NCBI GenBank assembly: GCA_025210525.1 | Contig: JAOARP010000053.1 | Span: 233,494 to 297,493 of the forward strand | Reading direction: 5' to 3' | Length of the DNA: 64,000 nt | Source: Marinisporobacter sp. | GTDB lineage: Bacteria > Bacillota > Clostridia > Peptostreptococcales > Thermotaleaceae | Part shown: piece after piece, positions 15,782 to 25,897 of the stretch | How positions within the stretch are numbered: position 1 is the first letter of the stretch | Layout of the letters: every line of letters starts with the position of its first letter | The notes under the pieces: model-generated | Told to the model about the DNA's origin: nothing | What the model saw: the letters and a program-made list of their open reading frames with translations, nothing else | Databases searched by the model: none | Translations under genes and position numbers: made by a program

Positions 15782-16939
15782 ATGGCAAAAATTGAATTGA
15801 TTGCAACAGCTACCTTTGGATTAGAAGAAATGGTAAAGCTTGAAGTGAAAAAATTGGGATATGAAAAAATGACTGTTGAAAATGGAAAAGTTACTTTTAT
15901 AGCTAATGAAGAAGCCATTCCAAAAGCTAATTTATGGCTAAGAACAGCAGATCGAGTACTTCTTAAAATGGGACAATTTAAAGCAATGACTTTTGAAGAG
16001 TTATTTCAGCAGACAAAGGCTTTACCGTGGGAAGAATGGATTCCTGAGAATGGAAAGTTCCCTGTTAATGGAAAGTCTATAAAATCACAGCTTTATAGTA
16101 TTTCTGATTGTCAGGCTATCGTAAAAAAAGCTATTGTAGAAAGGTTAAAAGAGGTTTATGGAGTAGAATGGTTCAAAGAAGATGGTTCAGAGTTTCCTAT
16201 AGAGGTAGCTCTTCTTAAAGATACAGCAACCCTTACAATAGATACGAGTGGTGCAGGGTTACACAAAAGAGGATACAGAGCTAAGGCTAATGAAGCGCCC
16301 CTTAAAGAGACATTAGCAGCAGCTATGGTTTTAATCAGTAGATGGAGAGAAGATCGCATGTTGATTGATCCGTTTTGTGGGTCAGGAACTATTCCTATTG
16401 AAGCTGCTATGATTGGAAAAAATATTGCGCCAGGACTTCAGAGAAAATTTATTTCAGAAGGATGGGAAAGAATACCTAAAGCAGTATGGAAAAGTGCAAG
16501 AATAGAAGCTATGAAGGCCATCAGGCAAGATGTAGACATAAGAATCATTGCTTCTGATATAGATGAAAAAGCATTAGAGATTGCTAAGGATAATGCTTAT
16601 GAAGCGGGAGTAGATGATTGCATTACTTTCTCATTACAAGAAATGGGAAAAATAAGATCCAATGCTAAGTATGGATATATTATATGTAATCCTCCTTATG
16701 GAGAAAGATTAGGAGAGAAAAAAGAGGTACAAAGACTTTATACAAGAATGGGGAAAATATTTTCTAGGTTTGATACTTGGTCTACATATATTGTTACTTC
16801 TGATGAAGAGTTTGAGAAACTATATGGAAAGCCTGCAAGTAAAAAAAGAAAATTATATAATGGAAGGATCAAAGTAGATTATTATCAATTTTTTGGACCA
16901 AAGCCACCTAAAAGCATGTTAGGAAATAGTGCTAAATAA
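15782..16939 (+). CDS. THUMP-domain class I rRNA (guanine-N2-)methyltransferase, RlmL-like
   Basis: ATG 15782 (MAKIELIATATFGLEEMV) follows GGAGAG; an in-frame start at 15755 has no RBS. The 385-aa protein has an N-terminal THUMP-type RNA-binding region (to about 160). The methyltransferase domain follows, with DPFCGSGTIPIEAAMI (SAM site) and the catalytic NPPYGERL. This corresponds to the N-terminal half of RlmL/K (23S rRNA m2G2445), the usual form in Firmicutes. It stands alone with its own terminator. Confidence 0.9.
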   Translation: MAKIELIATATFGLEEMVKLEVKKLGYEKMTVENGKVTFIANEEAIPKANLWLRTADRVLLKMGQFKAMTFEELFQQTKALPWEEWIPENGKFPVNGKSIKSQLYSISDCQAIVKKAIVERLKEVYGVEWFKEDGSEFPIEVALLKDTATLTIDTSGAGLHKRGYRAKANEAPLKETLAAAMVLISRWREDRMLIDPFCGSGTIPIEAAMIGKNIAPGLQRKFISEGWERIPKAVWKSARIEAMKAIRQDVDIRIIASDIDEKALEIAKDNAYEAGVDDCITFSLQEMGKIRSNAKYGYIICNPPYGERLGEKKEVQRLYTRMGKIFSRFDTWSTYIVTSDEEFEKLYGKPASKKRKLYNGRIKVDYYQFFGPKPPKSMLGNSAK

Positions 16940-16944
16940 AAACA

Positions 16945-16987
16945 AAAAGCAGTTATTGAATAGAAAATTTCAATAGCTGTTTTTTTT
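16945..16987 (+). terminator. Rho-independent terminator after the methyltransferase
   Basis: AAAGCAGTTATTGAA pairs with TTCAATAGCTGTTT (one G-T pair), followed by a run of eight T residues. Confidence 0.88.
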
Positions 16988-17052
16988 AGTTGATGAAATT
17001 GAAAATCATACATTTCCAATATTTACATGTTACTAAATAGAGGAATAAATTG

Positions 17053-17058
17053 TATAAT
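17053..17058 (+). promoter_or_regulatory. Possible -10 element upstream of the second sigma-54 activator
   Basis: TATAAT with a weak TTACTA 17 bases upstream. If used, the leader to the start at 17329 would be about 265 nt. Apart from this and the terminator at 16945, the 16940-17328 gap shows only AT-rich DNA with no supported gene. Confidence 0.35.
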
Positions 17059-17328
17059 ATATGAAGAAGGTACCTCCGATTCAATTTATTGTAATAAAAT
17101 TTTTATGTGTTAGGAAATTTGATTTTGTTTTTAGAGAAAGTGTATTTTTACCTTGGAATAAAAAGAAATATGGAATGAATTAGGATTCAGGCATATTAGT
17201 TAAAAGATGAATTAATAGTTTATAAGTAAAATATTAGAGGAAGAAATTTTGAGAAATTCAGAGAAAATATTTGCTTTGTTTAAATCTTCTAATTCATCTT
17301 AAAAATGACAACAAGGGGGATAATACAA

Positions 17329-19557
17329 GTGGAGAATAAACAAATGGCAACAGAATCAATAGATGAGGTGTATATACAAGAGTGGCTCTCTCAATCAGAA
17401 ATATTTAAAATATTAGATGAAAAGATGTTATTTTTTGCCTTGCACGAAAACCAATTTGTTTATGTAAATGCTTGTTTTAAAGAGAATACTGGATATGTTA
17501 AGAATGAATTAATTGGTAAAAACATTGACGATATTATAAAGGATGGTTTTAAAAGAATTCGAAAAGAAAGAGATTCAAATTATTATAAAGTCAAAGTATA
17601 TAAAAAAGATGGTCAATCTATTTGGTTAGATGCGTGTATAAAAAATTTAAAAGTGAAAGAAAAAGAGATCATGCTAGTAGTAGCTTGTAATGGAACAGAA
17701 TATATGGAAATGAAAGAAAGACTAAAAATGCAAGAAGAGGAATATGCAGATATATTAAATACTCAGACAGAGATTATTGTTCGTAGTACCATGGATCATA
17801 AATATATTTTTGTAAATGATGCCTATTGTCGTTTTTTTGGAATAGAAAAGGGAAAAATACCACAAGGAAATACATTTTCTTGTGTATATAAGGAAGACTA
17901 TTTGAAAGTTAAAAATTTGTTGAACTCATTAACAAAAGAAAATTCACTTCTTCAGAGTGAATTCCGAGTAATTAAAGCAGATGGAACATTAGTTTGGACA
18001 GAATGGATAGGTCGTGTATTTTATGATCAAAAAGGAGAAGCAATAGCCTATCAAGCAATTGGAAGAGATATTACAAAGAGAAAAAAAGCACAAGATGCAT
18101 TAAAAAAGCTTCAAGATGAGTTGGAAATAACTATAGAAAAAAGAACAGAGGAGCTTCACAAAGCTAATAAAGAATTGACAATGGTTAATAGTTATATGAA
18201 TAGTATTTTAATGAACATGTCTGAAGGGGTAGCTGTTATTGATGAATTGGGAAACTTTAAAAATTTAAACAGGAAACTTGACAAAGAATGGAGTTCTCAT
18301 GTTGTTAAAGAAATAGAAACATATCTAAAGGATATAGTTTTAAAAAAGAAAAATAATGATATACATAAGATGTTAAAAGAAAAAAAATCTTTTTATGGGT
18401 CTGAGTTGACTATTCCAACGACAAAAGGAAATTTACAGTTCTTTATATCAGGAGATCCTATTGAAGATAAAGAGGATGTTGTGAATAAAGGAGTTATTGT
18501 TTATAGACCTATAGCAGAAGTGCGGGATCTTGTGAATCGATTTAGTGGTGCTCAAGCTAGATTTAAATTTCGTGATATTATTACAAAAAACAAAAGAATG
18601 ATAAAAACAGTACAAATTGCTACTAGGGCAGCTTTAGGAGATGGAAATATTTTGATACAGGGGGAGAGCGGCACAGGAAAAGAACTATTTGCTCAAGCCA
18701 TTCACAATCATAGTAATAGATGTAAAGGTCCTTTTGTAGCTGTTAATTGTGGTGCTATTCCTAGAGATTTACTTGGAAGTGAATTATTTGGATATGTAGA
18801 AGGGGCTTTTACAGGAGCAAAAAAAGGTGGAAAACCAGGGAAGTTTGAATTAGCTTCAGGAGGAACACTTTTTTTAGATGAAATAGGAGATATGCCCTAT
18901 GAACAACAAGTAGCTTTATTAAGAGTAATCCAAGAAAAAAGAATTGTACGAATTGGAGGAAGTGAAGTTATTCCTATAGATGTGCGTATTATCTGTGCTA
19001 CCAACAAAAAATTGTATGAAGCTATAAAGGATGGAAGTTTTCGAGAGGACTTATATTATCGTTTAAATGTTATTTCTATTCATATTCCGCCATTGAGAAA
19101 AAGAAGAGAAGATATCCTTTTACTACTTGAATATTTTATAAAAAAAACAGATAGAAGCTGGGATGGATTTGTAAAGCATATAGATCCTTTAGCACTAGAA
19201 TATCTAAAAAAATATAATTGGCATGGAAATGTAAGAGAACTAGAAAATGTTGTAGAACGGTTAGCCCATATAGTACAGGATGAAATCATTACAATAGATT
19301 ATTTACCAGAAAATATCATAAAAACTTATGCGAAGGAGTTAGGGAAAGAAACTATTAGTGTAGAAAAAGAAGCATTCACTATTAAGGATATTATTGAAAA
19401 AGAGAGAATGAGGAAAGAAATAAAAGAATCAGATGATATTTTAAAACTTTTAAGAGCGTGTAATGGCAATATTAGTAAGACTGCTAAGCTTATGGGTATT
19501 TCTCGGAGTACCTTTTACCGCAAAATGAAAAAATACAAGATAGAGGAAAAATTATAA
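17329..19557 (+). CDS. PAS-domain sigma-54 dependent transcriptional activator
   Basis: GTG 17329 is chosen because AAGGGGGA lies nine bases upstream; an ATG at 17305 lies before that site. The 742-aa protein has two or three PAS domains in its first ~390 residues. One contains [22 protein letters not shown] and is followed by a short coiled coil. The AAA+ domain has [14 protein letters not shown] and FLDEIGDMP. The C-terminal Fis-type helix-turn-helix ends [19 protein letters not shown]. No receiver domain is present, so the signal is likely a small ligand or redox cue sensed by PAS. The likely target is the sigma-54 promoter at 19788. Confidence 0.93.
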   Translation: MENKQMATESIDEVYIQEWLSQSEIFKILDEKMLFFALHENQFVYVNACFKENTGYVKNELIGKNIDDIIKDGFKRIRKERDSNYYKVKVYKKDGQSIWLDACIKNLKVKEKEIMLVVACNGTEYMEMKERLKMQEEEYADILNTQTEIIVRSTMDHKYIFVNDAYCRFFGIEKGKIPQGNTFSCVYKEDYLKVKNLLNSLTKENSLLQSEFRVIKADGTLVWTEWIGRVFYDQKGEAIAYQAIGRDITKRKKAQDALKKLQDELEITIEKRTEELHKANKELTMVNSYMNSILMNMSEGVAVIDELGNFKNLNRKLDKEWSSHVVKEIETYLKDIVLKKKNNDIHKMLKEKKSFYGSELTIPTTKGNLQFFISGDPIEDKEDVVNKGVIVYRPIAEVRDLVNRFSGAQARFKFRDIITKNKRMIKTVQIATRAALGDGNILIQGESGTGKELFAQAIHNHSNRCKGPFVAVNCGAIPRDLLGSELFGYVEGAFTGAKKGGKPGKFELASGGTLFLDEIGDMPYEQQVALLRVIQEKRIVRIGGSEVIPIDVRIICATNKKLYEAIKDGSFREDLYYRLNVISIHIPPLRKRREDILLLLEYFIKKTDRSWDGFVKHIDPLALEYLKKYNWHGNVRELENVVERLAHIVQDEIITIDYLPENIIKTYAKELGKETISVEKEAFTIKDIIEKERMRKEIKESDDILKLLRACNGNISKTAKLMGISRSTFYRKMKKYKIEEKL

Positions 19558-19579
19558 AAACTTCTGAATTGTGTTAGGT

Positions 19580-19647
19580 TGTCTCAAAATGTCTTAAAAT
19601 GTCTCAAAGCAAGAAAAAAACGATACGATATGATACAATGTGATACA
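19580..19647. repeat. Array of six 10-bp phased repeats, probable enhancer for the sigma-54 promoter
   Basis: TGTCTC, TGTCTT and TGTCTC begin at 19580, 19590 and 19600. GATACG, GATACA and GATACA begin at 19622, 19632 and 19642. The second set is the inverted form of TGTATC, so the array is three direct hexamers facing three inverted hexamers of consensus TGT(C/A)TC, each exactly one helical turn apart. It lies about 140-210 bp upstream of the sigma-54 promoter, between the activator gene and its terminator. Confidence 0.65.
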
Positions 19648-19713
19648 GTTTGACGGGAAAAGAACTTCCAAAAAGAGATGACGAAAATTGTAGAAAATTG
19701 TGGGAAAAATAAG

Positions 19714-19757
19714 AAAATAATAGAAATTTCTGACAAAATAGAAATTTCTATTATTTT
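19714..19757 (+). terminator. Terminator of the PAS-type activator gene
   Basis: A near-perfect 18-bp stem (AAAATAATAGAAATTTCT with its complement at 19740-19757) closes an eight-base loop and leads into a T-run. It insulates the activator gene from the sigma-54 promoter just downstream. Confidence 0.88.
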
Positions 19758-19787
19758 TTTATTTGAATAGGAAGAAAGCCCCATATT

Positions 19788-19803
19788 TGGAATGCATCTT
19801 GCA
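19788..19803 (+). promoter_or_regulatory. Sigma-54 (-24/-12) promoter of the spo0E-chemoreceptor-PHA region
   Basis: TGGAATGCATCTTGCA has the invariant GG and GC in exact 10-bp register. The first start codon behind it is spo0E at 19881. With the repeat array and the neighbouring activator gene this is a well-supported sigma-54 promoter. Confidence 0.8.
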
Positions 19804-19880
19804 ATAATATAGGACAAGTTTATAAAAAAGTAAGGATAAAAGTGAGAAATGGGTTTAGGGAAGAAAAAGGGGGATTGGGT

Positions 19881-20054
19881 ATGCGTAAGATGATCGAATT
19901 AAAAATAAGATATTTAAGAAAAGATATGCAAACTCTCATTGAACAGAGGAACAATCTTTTAGACCCAGAGGTGATCAGAATAAGTCAAGAATTAGATGTT
20001 GTATTAAATCAGTATAATATATATCTGATCAATAGAGGGTTTAAGGGGGTTTGA
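19881..20054 (+). CDS. spo0E: Spo0E-family aspartyl-phosphate phosphatase
   Basis: ATG 19881 follows AAGGGGGATTGGGT; an upstream in-frame start at 19842 has no RBS. The 57-aa protein is a two-helix hairpin with the family signature [12 protein letters not shown] (SQELD motif) after [15 protein letters not shown]. Spo0E-type proteins dephosphorylate Spo0A~P and so hold back sporulation. In Clostridia some members act on other regulators. It is the first gene behind the sigma-54 promoter and its stop overlaps the leader of the chemoreceptor gene. Confidence 0.85.
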   Translation: MRKMIELKIRYLRKDMQTLIEQRNNLLDPEVIRISQELDVVLNQYNIYLINRGFKGV

Positions 20055-20056
20055 AA

Positions 20057-22051
20057 ATGAAGAGCGTTAAAATGGAAATTCTTTTATTTTTTTCTATTGT
20101 ATTGTTAATTGCTTGTGCTACTTTAGGAGGCACTGCTTATGTACAATCATCAAAGGCATTGACTTATAGTGTGGAGAGTAATCTAGAGAGGGTTGCTAAG
20201 GAATCTGCAAAAGTGATTGAAGCAAGGATTGATGTACAATTGGAAAAGTTGGAAGTTGTTGCCAGAAGAACGAGGATTGTTGACCCTAATAACCTAATAG
20301 AAAATAAATTACAAGCATTAACAGAAGAAATAAAAGAAAATAATTATATAAGAATGCATCTTGCGGATTTAAAGGGGATTACAAGGTGTACAGATGGAAA
20401 TAGCTATGATTTAAGTGATCGGGAGTATTTTAAAAGATCTTTAAATGGGGAAACGGTAATATCTGATTTGATTGTAAGTAAAGTAGATGGTACTTTAGTT
20501 CTTGTTTTTGCTACACCTATAAAGAATGATGGAAACATAACAGGTGTATTGGTAGCTATTCGAGACGGACATAATTTGAGTAAATTAATAGAGGATCTTA
20601 CCATTGGGGAAAGTGGTTATGCCTATGTAATAGATCATAAAGGAACGATTATTGGACATAAAAATATAGATTTAGTAAAAGAAAAGTATAATCTATTGGA
20701 AAAAGCTAAAAGCGATGAAACTTTGGAAGCTTTAGCTCAGTTGACAGAGAAAATGATAGGAGGAGAATCAGGTGTAGGAAAATATTATTTTCAAGGGCAA
20801 GGTAAAATGATGGGGTATGCTTCTATAGGAGGAACGGATTGGTCTGTTGGTGCTACGGCATATGTTTCTGAAATGCTTAATGGCTTAAATACAATGAAAA
20901 GAATCATATTAATTGCAACTGTTGTTGTTTTGGCTTTATCCATAGGATCAGCTTCTTTTATAGGAAAACATATTGCAAGACCTATTACTTTAGCTACAGA
21001 ACATGCAAAGCAAATGGCAGGAGGATACTTTACACGGGATGTACCACCAGCGTTTTTAGAAAAGCAAGATGAAATAGGACAATTAGCAAAAGCCTTTGAG
21101 GATATGACAAAAAATTTTAGAAGTCTCATAGGAGATATGATTGAATCTTCTCAGCAAGTAGCTGCATCTTCTGAGGAATTAGCAGCCACATCAGAAGAGT
21201 CTATGCGGGCCGCAGAAGAAATAGCTAGAACGGTTGAAGAAATAGCAAACGGTGCTATGGATCAAGCTAGAGATACAGAAGATGGTTCTCATAAAGTGTT
21301 AAATTTGGGTTCTCTTATTGAAAACAATCAATATGCTTTAAAGGGATTGAATGATCAATCAGAAAGAATAGGATATTTAGTAGAAGAGGGATTAAAAATC
21401 ATAGATGATTTGGATGGTAAGACAGATGAAAGTAGTTATGCCATTCAAGAAGTTCATGACAATATTTTAAAGACGAATGAGAGTGCAGAAGAGATAGGGG
21501 AAGCTAGTCAAATGATTGCATCTGTAGCAGAGCAAACAAATTTGTTAGCGCTAAATGCAGCTATTGAAGCTGCAAGAGCAGGGGAGCATGGAAGAGGCTT
21601 TGCTGTTGTAGCAGACGAGATCAGAAAGCTATCGGAACAATCTACACATTCTACAAAAGTTATTGATGAGGCTGTAAATAAATTGCAGATTAATTCAAAT
21701 GTTTCTGTAGAAACAGTAAAAAAAGTATTAGAAATCATGAATGTTCAAATCAGTAGCGTTAAAAAAACAGAAAACAAATATAGTGAAATTGCACAGGCTA
21801 TTAAAGAATCAGAAGAAACCATCAAAGAATTAAATAGGTCTGGGGAAGAAATGGAAGGGAAGAAAGAATCACTTTTAGATATTATTCAAAATTTAGCTGC
21901 TATTGCAGAGGAAAATGCAGCTAGTGCACAAGAAGGAGCTGCATCAGCAGAGGAACAGACTTCTTCGATGAATGAAATTGCCCATGCAAGTGAAGGATTG
22001 GCAGAAATAGCTCAGGAGTTGCAACAAGGGATTACTAAATTCAAAATATAA
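20057..22051 (+). CDS. Methyl-accepting chemotaxis protein with dCache-type sensor
   Basis: ATG 20057 is chosen with AAGGGGG eight bases upstream. The ~664-aa protein has a first membrane helix at about 8-30, an extracellular dCache-like domain (about 35-275, with [15 protein letters not shown] and [18 protein letters not shown]), a second membrane helix near 282-305, HAMP, and the MA signalling domain with [19 protein letters not shown]. It is co-transcribed with spo0E (2-base gap). The ligand is unknown; dCache domains often bind amino acids or small organic acids. Confidence 0.93.
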   Translation: MKSVKMEILLFFSIVLLIACATLGGTAYVQSSKALTYSVESNLERVAKESAKVIEARIDVQLEKLEVVARRTRIVDPNNLIENKLQALTEEIKENNYIRMHLADLKGITRCTDGNSYDLSDREYFKRSLNGETVISDLIVSKVDGTLVLVFATPIKNDGNITGVLVAIRDGHNLSKLIEDLTIGESGYAYVIDHKGTIIGHKNIDLVKEKYNLLEKAKSDETLEALAQLTEKMIGGESGVGKYYFQGQGKMMGYASIGGTDWSVGATAYVSEMLNGLNTMKRIILIATVVVLALSIGSASFIGKHIARPITLATEHAKQMAGGYFTRDVPPAFLEKQDEIGQLAKAFEDMTKNFRSLIGDMIESSQQVAASSEELAATSEESMRAAEEIARTVEEIANGAMDQARDTEDGSHKVLNLGSLIENNQYALKGLNDQSERIGYLVEEGLKIIDDLDGKTDESSYAIQEVHDNILKTNESAEEIGEASQMIASVAEQTNLLALNAAIEAARAGEHGRGFAVVADEIRKLSEQSTHSTKVIDEAVNKLQINSNVSVETVKKVLEIMNVQISSVKKTENKYSEIAQAIKESEETIKELNRSGEEMEGKKESLLDIIQNLAAIAEENAASAQEGAASAEEQTSSMNEIAHASEGLAEIAQELQQGITKFKI

Positions 22052-22099
22052 GCCATAAAAGTGCATAAGAAATTATGATGTTCAAGGAGAGAAGAATCT

Positions 22100-23056
22100 A
22101 TGGACAAGAAAAGGCTAAAAATCTTATTAATTGGTGGATGGATTATATTCATTTTTACAGTAATGATAATGGCGTACTATGAAAAATCAGCAAGTCATTA
22201 TGGGTACTTTGTATTAAAAGGAATATATTTGATAGCGACTATAGCCTTATTCATTTGTTTGTTAGATTTAAAGATAAAATATTTAAATATTGGATGGGGA
22301 GTTTTGAGTATTTTGGTGATTATGGTTTTCATAGATGAATTTAACTTTATAAATATTTCAAATGAGTTGGATATCATAATGAAAGAAGCTCTTTTAGCAG
22401 CAGGCATGATTTGTGTAGTCTATGGTTTTTATAGTCATATTCAAGAAAAAGAAGAAGCGCTAGAAAAGTTATATGACTTAGCTTTTAGAGATCCATTAAC
22501 AAATATTCCAAATAGAAGATTTATAGAGGAACAATTGGAATTGGCTATTCAAAGAAATGAAAAGAAAATAAGTTTATTGTTTATGGATTTAGACAAGTTT
22601 AAATTAATCAACGACTCTTTTGGACATGGTGTAGGAGATGAATTGCTCTATCAAGTTGCCAGTAGAATAAAGGGGATACTGAGAGAAACAGATACTATTG
22701 CTCGATTAGGTGGAGATGAATTTATGATTGTATCTTATCATGTAAAGGAAATAGAAGAAGTAGAGCATATAATTGAAAAAGTTTTAGCAACTTTTAAAAA
22801 AGCTTTTGTATTAAAGGAGAAGCCCATACATATTACTTGTAGCTGTGGCATTTCTGTGTATCCAGATCATGGAACAGATATACAAATGCTATTTCAAAAA
22901 GCTGATGAAGCTATGTATCAAGCGAAAAAATATGGGAGTCGTGGATACATGATTTATGATTCATGTATTCATAAAAATATAAATAATGTCATTGAAATGG
23001 ACAAAAGTAAAAGGGGGAGATTATACACAAAAGGATTGTACTCTGTTAAGCAGTAG
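22100..23056 (+). CDS. Membrane-anchored diguanylate cyclase (GGDEF)
   Basis: This 318-aa protein has about four hydrophobic segments in the first 120 residues, a short linker helix and a GGDEF domain. The domain includes DPLTNIPNRRFIEEQL, FMDLDKFKLINDSFGH, the active motif ARLGGDEF and CGISVYPDHG. The catalytic residues are intact, so synthesis of c-di-GMP from two GTP is expected. No RxxD inhibitory site is obvious. It follows the chemoreceptor by 48 bp with AAGGAGAG as RBS. The N-terminal part is not a recognised sensor. Confidence 0.9.
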   Translation: MDKKRLKILLIGGWIIFIFTVMIMAYYEKSASHYGYFVLKGIYLIATIALFICLLDLKIKYLNIGWGVLSILVIMVFIDEFNFINISNELDIIMKEALLAAGMICVVYGFYSHIQEKEEALEKLYDLAFRDPLTNIPNRRFIEEQLELAIQRNEKKISLLFMDLDKFKLINDSFGHGVGDELLYQVASRIKGILRETDTIARLGGDEFMIVSYHVKEIEEVEHIIEKVLATFKKAFVLKEKPIHITCSCGISVYPDHGTDIQMLFQKADEAMYQAKKYGSRGYMIYDSCIHKNINNVIEMDKSKRGRLYTKGLYSVKQ

Positions 23057-23129
23057 TGAAATTTGGATAAATAGCTACTAATAGGATTATAAAAAAATCT
23101 AGAGATATTAAAAATAAAGGAGGAATAGT

Positions 23130-23585
23130 ATGCTAGCAAGGACGCTTTATGAGGATGATTGTGTGGGTCTAATAAAGGATATCCCTTATGAAGAGATTTG
23201 TATAGGGCAAAAGGAGAGTATTATCAGAACCATTACGTCTTATGATATTGAGATGTTTGCAGTAATTACAGGAGATAAGAATCCTGTTCATTTGAATGAA
23301 TTATATGCAAGAAAAAGCATATTTGGAAAAAGAATTGCCCATGGAATGCTAACTAGTTCTCTGATTTCATCTATTTTAGGAACAAAGCTACCTGGGGCAA
23401 ATACAATTTATTTGAGTCAAAGTTTAAAATTTTTAGCTCCTTGCTATATAGGAGATACTTTGACAGCTACTGTTGAAGTGATTGAGAAAAAGGATGCTAA
23501 GAAAATTATTATTTTCAATACAGTTGTTACCAATCAATTTGATACAAAAATTTTAGAAGGACAAGCTGTTGTAAAAAAAATATAG
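23130..23585 (+). CDS. phaJ: MaoC-like (R)-specific enoyl-CoA hydratase
   Basis: This 151-aa hot-dog-fold protein has the hydratase-2 motif AVITGDKNPVHLNELYARKSIFGKRIAHGML, which contains the catalytic Asp and His. It hydrates enoyl-CoA to (R)-3-hydroxyacyl-CoA, the monomer for PHA. Position 12 bp before phaE supports the phaJ assignment. ATG 23130 follows AAGGAGG. No terminator is visible between the diguanylate cyclase gene and this gene (73-bp gap), so read-through from the sigma-54 promoter is possible. Confidence 0.9.
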   Translation: MLARTLYEDDCVGLIKDIPYEEICIGQKESIIRTITSYDIEMFAVITGDKNPVHLNELYARKSIFGKRIAHGMLTSSLISSILGTKLPGANTIYLSQSLKFLAPCYIGDTLTATVEVIEKKDAKKIIIFNTVVTNQFDTKILEGQAVVKKI

Positions 23586-23597
23586 GGGGAATAGCGT

Positions 23598-24674
23598 ATG
23601 TATTTTAATGAAAACTTTAACAATATGATGGGGAATTGGATGGACGCACAACAAAAGATGTTTGATACTTGGAAAGATAGTTTACATATACAAAAGGAAG
23701 ATGAAAAGAAAGAAAAAAATAATAACGATTTTCTTCAGCAATGGATGGGCATGAATAATGATCTTTTAAAAAACAATATGAGATTATTTGGAGACATGCA
23801 TTCTGAAGATGTTTTTGGAAAAATGTTATCAAGTATGGATACTTATCATAAGTTATATAATTTTTGGAAGGATTTAGGGCAAGCTATGGGTGAAAACAAT
23901 ATGGATAAAATAGATGATATTTTTAAAGAATGGCAAAAAAATTATATGAGTACTTTAGCAGATCAATTTACAGCTCAACTACCTAAATCTATGCAGAACA
24001 TGGTTAAGGAATCTTTGGAAATTTATAAGACTTATGGAGATACAGCAGATAAATTTATGAAGCCATGGATTAAAAATAGTAAGAATTTTCAAGACGCTTT
24101 TACAAAAGCTTACATGGGTGATCAAGATGGATTTTTAGCGTATACAAAAATTTTTAGAGATAATTATGAAAAAACCTTTGGAAAAGTATTTCAAGCACCT
24201 ATTATGGGGATGAATAGAGAGCATTTCGAAAAACAAATGGAAAGCATGGACGCATGGATGAGATACGTAAATACAACCAATGAGTTTTTTGCTACTATGT
24301 ATCGTGTAGGTGCTGAAACGATGGAAAATATGATTACAAATTATAAGGATTTATTAGAAAAAGGGAATCAACCAAAAACTTTTAAAGAGTTTTATGAGTA
24401 TTGGTGGAAAGAAAATGAAGAAGCTTACAAAGCTTTATTCAGAACAGATGATTTTTCAAAGCTATTAAGTCAACTTGTAGATGCTAGTATGGCTTTTAAA
24501 AAAAACTTTGATGATGTTTTAGAAGAACAACTTCAAGTTCTTCCATTGCCAACAAAGAGTGATATGAACAGTCTTTATAAAACTGTATACCATTTAAAGA
24601 AAGAAATAAAAGAATTAAAAAAAGAGATCAAAGGGCTATCTAAAGAAAGTGATAGTGAAAATAAAAACATATAA
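23598..24674 (+). CDS. phaE: Class III PHA synthase subunit PhaE
   Basis: This 358-aa hydrophilic, largely helical protein has many W, M and K residues and a C-terminal coiled coil of lysine/glutamate heptads (YHLKKEIKELKKEIKGL). PhaE partners PhaC in class III synthases and is poorly conserved. Here the call rests on size, composition, the MDAWMRYVNTTNEFF-type central segment and the position directly before phaC (12-bp gap). It acts at the granule surface. Confidence 0.85.
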   Translation: MYFNENFNNMMGNWMDAQQKMFDTWKDSLHIQKEDEKKEKNNNDFLQQWMGMNNDLLKNNMRLFGDMHSEDVFGKMLSSMDTYHKLYNFWKDLGQAMGENNMDKIDDIFKEWQKNYMSTLADQFTAQLPKSMQNMVKESLEIYKTYGDTADKFMKPWIKNSKNFQDAFTKAYMGDQDGFLAYTKIFRDNYEKTFGKVFQAPIMGMNREHFEKQMESMDAWMRYVNTTNEFFATMYRVGAETMENMITNYKDLLEKGNQPKTFKEFYEYWWKENEEAYKALFRTDDFSKLLSQLVDASMAFKKNFDDVLEEQLQVLPLPTKSDMNSLYKTVYHLKKEIKELKKEIKGLSKESDSENKNI

Positions 24675-24686
24675 GGGGGATATACC

Positions 24687-25748
24687 ATGCAGTTTATAGA
24701 TGTGGATAAAAGTGTGCAAGAAATGTTTGACATGCAAAGGAAATTGGCAAAGGGCATGGATGTTTTATTAAATATAGAGGATGCAGAAATTGATGCTACA
24801 GAAAAGGAATTGGTTTATGAAGAAGATAAAATGAAATTATATCATTATAAGCCTTTAAGTAAGAGACCTTGTAAAGTACCTACTTTGATTGTTTATGCCC
24901 TTGTGAATCGTCAGTATATGATGGACCTTCAACAAGATAGAAGTATGATTAAAAATTTACTTAAATCAGGATTAGACTTATATATTATAGATTGGGGATA
25001 TCCTACAAAGGAAGATATGTACCTTACAATGGATGATTATATTAATGGGTACATAGATAATGCAGTAGAACATATTTTAGAAGAAAAGAATATTAAGCAA
25101 TTAAATCTTTTAGGAGTATGCCAAGGAGGGACCTTCTCTACTATTTATTCTTCACTTCATTCAGATAAAGTAAAAAACCTTGTGACAATGGTGACACCTG
25201 TTGAATTTAGTGGGGATGAAGGGTTGCTTTTTAAATGGGGAAAACACTTAAATGTCGACAATATGGTAGATACTTATGGGATTATCCCAGGGGATCTTAT
25301 GAATACAGGATATATGATGCTCAAGCCATTTCAGTTAATGATAGATAAGTATGTAGGAATTTTAGAAAATGTAGATTCTCCTGATATTATGAGAAATTTC
25401 ATGAGAATGGAGAAATGGATTTTTGATAGTCCAGCTCAAGCAGGAGAAACCATCAGACAATTTATAAAAGATTTATATCAGGAAAATAAGCTTGTAAAAG
25501 GAACACTAGAAATAGGAGGAAAAAAGGTAGATTTAAAAAATATTCATATGCCGCTTTTGAATATCTATGCAGAATATGATCATTTAGTTCCTCCATCAGC
25601 AAGCATGCCATTAAATGATCATGTATCTAGTGAAGATAAAGAGGTATATGGTGTTCCCGTAGGGCATATTGGGATGTATGTTAGTTCAAAATCTCAAAAA
25701 GAAGTTGCACCTAAAATAGCAAAATGGATTAAGGATAAATCCAAATAA
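24687..25748 (+). CDS. phaC: Class III PHA synthase catalytic subunit PhaC
   Basis: This 353-aa alpha/beta-hydrolase polymerises (R)-3-hydroxyacyl-CoA. The lipase-like box GVCQGG puts the nucleophile at C145. The other triad residues are D298 (AEYDHLVPP) and H327 (VGHIGMY). LYIIDWGYP and the ~350-aa length fit class III/IV PhaC. It ends the operon before a strong terminator. PHA synthesis in anaerobic Clostridia is less common than in aerobes, and linkage to a sigma-54 promoter is notable. Confidence 0.95.
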   Translation: MQFIDVDKSVQEMFDMQRKLAKGMDVLLNIEDAEIDATEKELVYEEDKMKLYHYKPLSKRPCKVPTLIVYALVNRQYMMDLQQDRSMIKNLLKSGLDLYIIDWGYPTKEDMYLTMDDYINGYIDNAVEHILEEKNIKQLNLLGVCQGGTFSTIYSSLHSDKVKNLVTMVTPVEFSGDEGLLFKWGKHLNVDNMVDTYGIIPGDLMNTGYMMLKPFQLMIDKYVGILENVDSPDIMRNFMRMEKWIFDSPAQAGETIRQFIKDLYQENKLVKGTLEIGGKKVDLKNIHMPLLNIYAEYDHLVPPSASMPLNDHVSSEDKEVYGVPVGHIGMYVSSKSQKEVAPKIAKWIKDKSK

Positions 25749-25764
25749 AGAGTAAACCCCCTAT

Positions 25765-25808
25765 AAAAAGGAGAATTCTTTTGTATACAAAAAGGAATTC
25801 TCTTTTTT
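25765..25808 (+). terminator. Terminator of the PHA operon
   Basis: GAGAATTC pairs with GAATTCTC around an AT-rich loop that can extend the stem. A T-run follows from 25803. Confidence 0.85.
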
Positions 25809-25829
25809 TATGAAAATTGTAAAAAGCTA

Positions 25830-25881
25830 TTGACAAATATAAACTACAAGTGTAGTCTAAATACATAACTACGTTTGTAGT
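25830..25881 (+). promoter_or_regulatory. Promoter with two BlaI/MecI-type operators
   Basis: TTGACA (25830-25835) is followed by two palindromes: ACTACAAGTGTAGT (25843-25856), overlapping the -10 region, and ACTACGTTTGTAGT (25868-25881). They fit the TACA/TGTA core recognised by BlaI/MecI repressors. The next gene encodes such a repressor, so autoregulation is expected. Confidence 0.8.
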
Positions 25882-25897
25882 CAAAGGAGGTGAAAGA

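Noticed and set aside
19580..19647. Tandem repeats considered as a CRISPR array
   Set aside because: Repeats are hexamers at 10-bp steps with no unique spacers of 25-40 bp and no cas genes nearby; a regulator-binding array fits better.
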